Assembly (NCBI RefSeq): GCF_026212465.1
Contig: NC_080049.1
Location: 15,402,109 to 15,466,108, forward strand
Source: Amaranthus tricolor
Taxonomy: Eukaryota; Streptophyta; Magnoliopsida; Caryophyllales; Amaranthaceae
Length of the DNA: 64,000 nucleotides
Direction of reading: 5' to 3'
Positions 57,348-64,000 of the stretch are shown here, one piece after another. Each line of letters opens with the position of its first letter. Position 1 is the stretch's first letter. The notes beneath the pieces are model-generated. The model saw nothing but the letters and a program-made list of their open reading frames with translations. It had not been told where the DNA came from and searched no databases. The translations under genes and the position numbers were made by a program.

Positions 57348-60300
57348 ATGTCTGTTTCAACTAACAACAACACTCCTGCTTTTAACTTGCGCTGTGTCTT
57401 GAAAATAGACAAATTGAATGCAAACAACTTCCTTGAATGGGAAATGGCTGTGAGAATATTTCTCAAAGCTGAAGGAAGGGAAAGTGTTCTTGACACTCCA
57501 CTCCCTGAACCCCTGCCAGAAACTGCAACAGTTGCAGAAAAAAGAGCTAGACAAAATCTCGAGGCCAATTCTGTGCAAGTAACATGTCTGATGCTTGCTT
57601 GCATGGAACATGATTTTCAAAAACGTTTTAACAATCTTGATGCCTACACAATAGTCCAGCAACTTAGAACAATGTTCGAAAAGAATGCTCGATTAGAGAG
57701 ATTTGAAGCTAATTGTAAACTTTTGGAATGCAAACTGGGCAAGGGAAAACCCGTCGGACCCCATGTGTTCGCCTTGATAGGGCATTTTCAAGTCATGGAA
57801 AAGTTGGGTTTTCCTTATCCGAAATAGCCGGCCACTGATATTGTGATCAGATCCTTGCCAGAATTGCATGGTATGCTTGTTCAGGCTGAAAGGAGCTTAC
57901 CTACTAAACCTGCACTGAAAGATGTGCTCATGGTCAGAAAGAATAAAAAGTTCAAGAAGAAAGGGGCTCCTAAATGGAATGGCAATGGAAAGGTAGTTAC
58001 CACTAATGCCTCTTCCAAACCAAAGGCTACTCCAAAGGCTAAAGTAGCAGCACTACATGAGTGCTACCACTGCCACAAGATTGGCCATTAGAAGAGGAAC
58101 TGCCCCGTCTATCTAGAAGGAAAAAAGTCTGGTGCTTTATCTTCAGGTATATATGTTATTGAAATTAATTTAGCGACTTTGGCTTCTTGGGTATTTGATA
58201 CTGCTTGTGGGTCTCACATTACTAGTAATGTGCAGGGTCTAAAAAGAAGTAGAAGCTTGAGCAAAGGTGAGGTGGATCTCCGAGTCGGAAATGGAGCAAG
58301 AGTTGCTGCTTTAGCTGTTGGAGTTTATATTTTAACATTACCCTCTGGTTTAATTTTAGAACTAAATAATTGTTATTATGTTCCTGCCATCACCAAGAAC
58401 ATTATTTCAATTCTGGTTTTGGACACGGAAGGTTTTTCATTTACTATTAAGAATAATTGTTGTTCTGCATATTTAAATAATATGTTTTATGTTTCAGCTA
58501 AATTGTTAAATGGGTTGTATGTGCTAGACTTAGAAACTCACATCTATAACATAGACAGCAAGAAACGTAAAACAAATGATTCAAACCCCACTTACCTATG
58601 GCATTGTCGATTAGGCCACATAAGTTCAAAACGCATAGAAAAACTTCATAAAGATGGAATTCTAAAATCATTTGATTTTGAATCATTTGGTATTTGTGAG
58701 TTTTGCTTGATGGGGAAAATAATAAAATCACCTTTCACAGGTACAAGTGAAAGGGCCAATGACCTCTTAGCTCTCATACATACTGATGTATGTGGACCTA
58801 TGAGTACCATGGCTCGAGGTGGTTACAGCTACTTTATAATCTTTACTGATGATGTAAGTAAATATTGATATGTTTACCTCATGAGACATAAGTGGGAGTC
58901 TTTTGAAAAGTTCAAGGAATATCAAAATGAAGTAGAGAACCAAATTGGAAAGAAAATAAAAGCATTACGATCCGATCGTGGTGGTGAATACTTGTCTCAT
59001 GAGTTTGATGATCATTTGAAAAAACGAGGCATACTCTCACAATTAACTCCACCAGGAACACCACAATGGAATGGCGTCTCTGAGAGGAGGAATCGAACTC
59101 TATTAGATATGGTTCGATCAGTGATGAGTCTTGCTAATCTTCCTATTTCATTTTGGGGATTTGCATTGGATACAGCTGTATTCACACTTAAGAGAGCACC
59201 TATCAAAGCAGTTGAAAAGACACCATATGAGATGTGGACGGGAAATGCTCCAAAGTTGTCTTTTCTAAGGATTTGGGGTTGCGAAGCTTATGTAAAACGT
59301 TTAATATCTGATAAACTAGCAACTAAATCTGACAAATGTCTTTTTGTGGGTTACCCAAAACAGACAAAGGGATACTACTTTTACAACCAAAGTGAAAACA
59401 AAGTATTTGTTGCTCGCAATGGTGTCTTTCTAGAACAGGAATTTATTTCTAGAAAAACAAGTGGGAGTAATGTATATCTTGAAGAAGTTCGAGATGAGCA
59501 ACAAATGGATAAGGTTAACACCTCATCAGAGGCGCCCCAGCATGATAATGCCCAGGAGGAAATGCATTCAACGCACTTACCTCCTACCGCCGCAAGTGGA
59601 GAAAATCCATGCGAAGTCACTCTACCTAATGAGGCAGAAACTTCTCTTGTTGTTCCCCTATGTAAGTCTAGTAGGACAATAATTCCGTCAAGAAGATATA
59701 TTGATTTCCTTTTGACAGAAAACTCTGAAATAACCATGTTAGAATCAGAAGAGCCTACTAATCACAAAGATGCTTTGGAGAGTCCTGACTCCGAAAAATG
59801 GCTTGAAGCCATGAATTCTGAAATGGATTCCATGTCTGAAAATCAAGTATGGGACTTGGTTGATCTGCCTGATCGGGTAAAACACATTGGATGCAAATGG
59901 ATTTTCAAACTGAAAACAGACAAGGATGGAAACATTAGTGTTTTCAAAGCAAGGTTGGTAGCAAAAGTTTTCAAACAAATTCATGGCATAGACTATGATG
60001 AAACTTTTTCTCCAGTAGCCATGCTGAAATCCATTAGGATAATCCTTGCGATAGCTGCCTTTCATGACTTTGAAATATGGCAAATGGACGTCAAAACTGC
60101 CTTTTTGAATGGGTTCTTAAAAGAGGATGTGTACATGACATAACCACAAGGTTTTGAAGATCCCAAAAATCCAAGAAAGGTATGCAAGCTTAAGAGAACC
60201 ATTTATGGATTGAAGCAAGCATCAAGGAGTTGGAACCTTAGATTTGATGAGGCAGTCAAAGAGTTTGGTTTTCTTAGAAATGAAGAGGAATCTTGTGTAT

Positions 60301-61331
60301 ACAAGAAGTTAAGTGGGAATAATATCACCTTTCTGGTCTTGTATGTAGATGACATACTCCTCATTGGGAATGACAAAAATATACTTGAGTCGGTCAAGCA
60401 ATGGCTTAAAAGTCATTTCTCTATGAAAGACCTGGGAGAGGCTGAGTACATACTGGGAATAAAGATCTATAGGGATAGATCGAGGAGACTTATTGGACTA
60501 AATCAAGAGACTTACATAGATAAGATTCTCACAAAGTTCAAAATGGAAAGCTCCAAAAGAGGGTTTATTCCTATGCAACATGGCATTAAACTTTGCAAGA
60601 CTATGTGCCCATCGAGTTCAGAAGAGTTCAAGCGTATGAATAATGTTCCTTATGCTTCTGCAATAGGATCAATCATGTACGCTATGATATGTACTCGACC
60701 AGATGTTGCATTTGCTTTGAGTATGTGCAGCAGATACCAGTCCAATCCAGGAGATGCACACTGGATAGCAGCGAAAAATATCCTCAAGTACTTAAGAAGG
60801 AAAAAGGATAAATTTCTGGTATATGGCGGAGCTAATGAGTTGTTTGTCACTGGATACACTGATGCAAGCTTCCAAACTGACAAAGATGACTTCCGATCCC
60901 AATCTGGTTTCATATTTTGTCTGAATGGAGGAGCTGTGAGCTGGAAGAGCTCCAAGCAGAGTTCAGTTGCAGATTCTACAACAGAGGCTGAGTACATAGC
61001 AGCAGCTGAAGCAGCAAAAGAGGCTGTTTGGATTAAAAAGTTCGTTAGTGAACTGGGTGTCATTCCTAGCATTGAGAATGGCATCAAGTTGTATTGTGAT
61101 AACGAAGGTGCTATTGCTCAATCCAAGGAACCTAGATCTCACCAAAAATCTAAACATGTTGAAAGAAAATTCCATCTTATTCGAGAAATTGTTGGAAGAC
61201 AGGATGTAATAATAAGTAGAGTTGATACCACGGATAACATAGCAGATCCGTTGACTAAACCACTCCCTCAGCCGAAGCATGAGAGTCATACTAGGTCCAT
61301 GGGGCTTAAGCATATAGGAGAATGTCTTTAA
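57348..61331 (+). pseudogene. Copia 2 gag-pol polyprotein with four in-frame stops
   Basis: One frame runs from ATG at 57,348 to the stop ending at 61,331 (1,327 codons plus stop) with no frameshift. Stops break it at 57,825 (TAG, in gag), 58,089 (TAG, inside the CCHC knuckle CYHCHKIGH), 58,866 (TGA, in integrase) and 60,141 (TAA, in RT). The gag N-terminus has NANNFLEWEMAVRIFLKAEG. The protease site near 58,197 reads VFDTACGSH, with Ala in place of the usual Gly. The integrase finger is LWHCRLGH and CEFCLMGK. Its core has HTDVCGP, RSDRGGEY and NGVSERRNR. RT has QMDVKTAFLNG and YVDDILLIG; RNase H has TDASFQTD, TTEAEY and YCDN. The product is nonfunctional; the remaining sequence is well preserved. 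Confidence 0.95.
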
Positions 61332-62093
61332 GTTGTTTACTTCATGTTTACAATTATAAAGAATTTTGTTTACCATATGTTTGGGATGTTTATCAATAAT
61401 ATAAATAGTTTGTTTCTTATGTAATTGCTTGGTTTAGTATTAAACAAAATGTCCATATAATTTGTGTTTTCAATAGGATTATTGGAAACGTTTCGATAAT
61501 GGAACCCTATAAGTGAACTGAAATCACAATTTATCTAATGTCCCTAATCTAAATCACTAAATTGGACATAAGTGGTTTATTAAAGATTAGCATATAATTA
61601 ATTGATAGCTCGGTTCCATGGGCTATGGAAACATGAAGATGTTTAATTAATTATATGGATGCATGCCCGATGCATTGAGACTTGACCTAATCTGATTCTA
61701 AAGGGTAGAATCAAATCCTTATATTTAGTGGATTCCTTAGACATGAGTATGTCTTAATCACTACGAAATAATTAGTTTAACCTTGACGCTGTTAAACGTT
61801 GTGCTGTAATAGGAGGCTGTAAAGGCAGTGATCAGGTGGACTAAGAATTGAGTGGGAGTTATGGTCATACAAGAATGAATAAGTCCTCCTAGGTGATAGG
61901 ATTGGTGTGTAGGCCTCTTGATGAGCGAGAATTGAAAATAGCATGGCCATGCGGAATAAGATTAAGTGGTTAATCCTTAGTTGAACAATTCGAACTCAGA
62001 GATCAAGAAACATAATTTGAGAAATAACACAGTGTTGTCAAATTTCATATTAAGTGGTTTAAGGAATTTATAATTGTGCAATTGTCTTCGGAC
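61332..62093 (+). other. Noncoding 3' region of copia 2
   Basis: About 760 bp between pol stop and polypurine tract; no ORF or repeat of note. Confidence 0.75.
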
Positions 62094-62103
62094 AAGTGGG
62101 AGA
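62094..62103 (+). promoter_or_regulatory. Polypurine tract of copia 2
   Basis: AAGTGGGAGA directly before the 3' LTR start at 62,105. Confidence 0.8.
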
Positions 62104-62104
62104 T

Positions 62105-62753
62105 TGAAGGGATATGTCCTTAGACATTTCCGACAATTACTAAATATATAAATATATAGGATATTTATAAAGATAATAAAGTTAATTATTATTAGTAATT
62201 ATATTTACTTGCTAGAGAATAAATATAATTGGTGGGTCAATAATAATTGGACCACAACTAATATAATTAATCCTATAAGGTCTTACAAAAGAATCAATTG
62301 AACGATAGATGACTCAAGCCCATTAGGAGTATGGGTTTTGTGATCCAATTAGGTTAACAAAAGAATCAGATTCTTTTGACCTAGGTCATGAGTATTATAT
62401 AAGGAGAGAATATGAGTAATAAAGGTCATGAAAAAGAGTCAGCAACTTTGAGACTCTTCTTCTTCACCATACTCTAGTCTCTATAAACCAGTAAAAGCAA
62501 GAGTAACATATACTCTTCCGTTCTAGCAAACGTTGGTATTCAATTGATTCTGGTAGACTGAATAGAGGAGCAACGTTTGAGGCTCTATAGATTATCTTAA
62601 CACGTTAATTCTTGTGGATTTCACGCTACAAAGGTCATATAGACTTATCCTTTTATATGATTCATGTGTCTGATTATGTTTATGATCTTGAAATAGATGT
62701 TAGGGAAGTGTTTCCTGAAATTCCGCTTATTACGCATCTATGGAATTCCAACA
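62105..62753 (+). repeat. 3' LTR of copia 2
   Basis: 649 bp; five bases longer than the 5' LTR because of an extra AGTCT-type insertion near 62,475. Followed by TATGA (62,754-62,758). Confidence 0.95.
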
Positions 62754-62864
62754 TATGATTACATAACAATTGACTAATAGTAATAGCCTATCAATCGCAT
62801 CTAATGTTAACTGTTAAAGATAAACAGGTTCAAAACCTTTGCCAGTTTCAAAAGGGCTTTTTTC

Positions 62865-62893
<29 letters not shown>
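62865..62893. repeat. Poly(A) run of 29
   Basis: Homopolymer A after TTTTTTC. No gene ends before it on the plus strand that would suggest a processed pseudogene. Confidence 0.85.
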
Positions 62894-62897
<4 letters not shown>

Positions 62898-62979
62898 AAA
62901 AATAGGAGTTGAATTGCTGTTATGCGATTGCTTTAATACAATATTCCTTCGATGATAACTAAAACAACACATTTCTTCA

Positions 62980-63171
62980 TTAAGAGCAACTTGAATTCAA
63001 GATTTGAAGAAAAATACAAAAATGACTACTAGGAGAACTCCTAGCACGACCAAGAGCAAAACCGAGTCCACTTTGTCGTGAATGAATATTCTCTTGAACT
63101 TGTTTTTGTTGGTTAGACAAAGAAGCTTTGCTAGCCATGTCAATAATTTCCTCTGCATCAGCATCACTCCA
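62980..63171 (-). other. Coding-like fragment, possible captured gene exon
   Basis: The minus strand has about 63 open codons without A/T-run composition: SDADAEEIIDMASKASLSNQ, then a stretch containing SGLGFALGRARSSPSS, ending in TAA. An AG acceptor-like site precedes the coding-like part, and an upstream in-frame stop shows that it does not extend further. The product is not recognised. It sits inside what may be a CACTA-type element, a class known to pick up gene pieces. It could equally be chance. Confidence 0.35.
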
Positions 63172-63799
63172 TAGGGATTATAGTTTCAATTAGAGAAACA
63201 TTCATGAGCACATCATCTAATATATTAACCTTAAAATGGAGGATGTACCCTGTAGAAGTATACAGATAAAACCCAAACCGAAAAACCCCTAAATTCAAGT
63301 AGACAAATCAAAGAAAAATATCAAATTCATACCAAATTTTTGAGCAAGCAGAAATGGGGAACGAAAGGAGAGATAAACGGTAAAGAAATCCCTAATTTAA
63401 GTAAAATCAATACCCAAAACCCTAAATTCTAGTAGCCAAAATAAAGAAAAATATTAAATTCTTACCTTATAAACAACCCTATGTAGAATGAAGAAATGGG
63501 GAATTAAAGAGAAAACAAGTTAATGGATCTGTGTAGGGAGGAAGGGGAACTAAGTGAGGAAAGGTAAAGTGATGAGCGAGAAAGGACACTGAGTTATGAA
63601 GAGTGAAATGTGGAAGAAAAGGAAAAAAGGTAGAAACAGCGTTTTCACTTTTCATGAGAATTGATGCTTTACAAATGTTTTATAGTTAGTGGATAGGGAG
63701 AAAAAATGATATTTTTGGAAGAATAATGTGTTGTATTGTATGATATGATGTTATTTATAGATGAAAAATGACAGTGGGCGGGAAAAATGAAAATTTTAA
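63172..63799. other. A/G-rich sequence, no gene seen
   Basis: Purine-rich on the plus strand (GAAATGGGGAA-type phrases occur at 63,352 and 63,493, a weak direct repeat), no ORF or RNA gene recognised. It is probably the interior of the transposon whose end follows. Confidence 0.4.
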
Positions 63800-64000
63800 C
63801 CTCCAACTAACCGTCGACTAAACACCGAGCAACATGCGTCTTCTAATATTACTGACTAAATAGGGTAGTCGACAATTTTCGACAATTTTTTTTGGGATTT
63901 TCAATCAGTATTTAGTCGGAAAATTTTAACAAGCATTTAGTAGGAATTTAGTCTGAAATTCCGACTAACCACGAAAGTCGGTATTTTTCGAATGTTTCAT
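63800..64000. repeat. TTTAGTCGG/CGACTAAA subterminal repeats of a transposon, cut by window end
   Basis: Copies in both orientations: CGTCGACTAAACACC, ACTGACTAAATAGGG, AGTATTTAGTCGG, AATTTAGTCTGAAATTCCGA and AAAGTCGGTATTTTTCG. Inverted short motifs crowded at an element end are typical of CACTA transposons. The TIR is beyond 64,000, so the class is inferred. Confidence 0.5.

Larger units (their letters stand above)
54869..62753 (+). mobile_element. Ty1/copia retrotransposon 2, full length but inactivated (7.9 kb, TSD TATGA)
   Basis: LTRs of 644 bp (54,869-55,512) and 649 bp (62,105-62,753) begin TGAAGGGATATG and end CCAACA. The 5-bp duplication TATGA lies at 54,864-54,868 and 62,754-62,758. 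A PBS follows the 5' LTR and a purine tract precedes the 3' LTR. By eye the LTRs differ at about 15 substitutions plus one 5-bp indel, so it is older than the SIRE-like copy. One gag-pol frame carries four stop codons. I do not assign a copia lineage. Confidence 0.95.

Overview
The window looks like a repeat-rich block of a plant nuclear genome, most likely a eudicot. The evidence is nested LTR retrotransposons of plant type (Ty1/copia with a third ORF as in the SIRE lineage, a second copia, Ty3/gypsy fragments including an Athila-like set), CACTA and hAT DNA transposons, GT-AG introns and a long AT-rich satellite with a nucleosome-sized monomer. I see no intact host gene, rRNA, tRNA or CRISPR array. 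I cannot name the species.

Layout. 1-17,894 is an uninterrupted satellite array (about 106 diverged monomers of roughly 168 bp, called family A here), containing a 2.95-kb segmental duplication. 17,895-20,792 is a decayed Ty3/gypsy pol/gag fragment on the minus strand. 20,793-22,624 is the 3' part of a CACTA transposon (copy L): satellite in the opposite orientation, two Ulp1-protease exons, subterminal repeats and a terminal inverted repeat. L is inserted into a degraded hAT transposon (22,625-24,973). After an unclassified repeat stretch comes a complete-ended CACTA element (copy R, 26,687-33,494, TSD AAT) in inverted orientation to L. 34,288-45,075 is a young, apparently intact SIRE-type copia (TSD ATAAA). 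45,081-53,700 is a graveyard of Athila-like gypsy fragments. 54,869-62,753 is a second copia (TSD TATGA) disabled by four in-frame stops; it appears nested in another transposon whose TTTAGTCGG-rich end runs off the window at 64,000.

The most notable structure is in the two CACTA copies. Each carries the C-terminal exons of a Ulp1 (C48) cysteine-protease-like gene. In copy R the His and Asp exon and the Cys exon are separated by one 4.88-kb intron made almost entirely of satellite DNA. Splice sites and reading phase fit across that intron. Five 333-bp non-satellite spacers divide the array into 727/898/897/728-bp higher-order units. Copy L has the same satellite at the same intron position, with exactly the same 890-bp distance from the Cys exon to the spacer. 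The satellite was therefore already inside the transposon when it was copied, which makes the CACTA element a plausible vehicle for spreading this satellite.

All function statements are from reading translations and motifs by eye; no database search or alignment was run.
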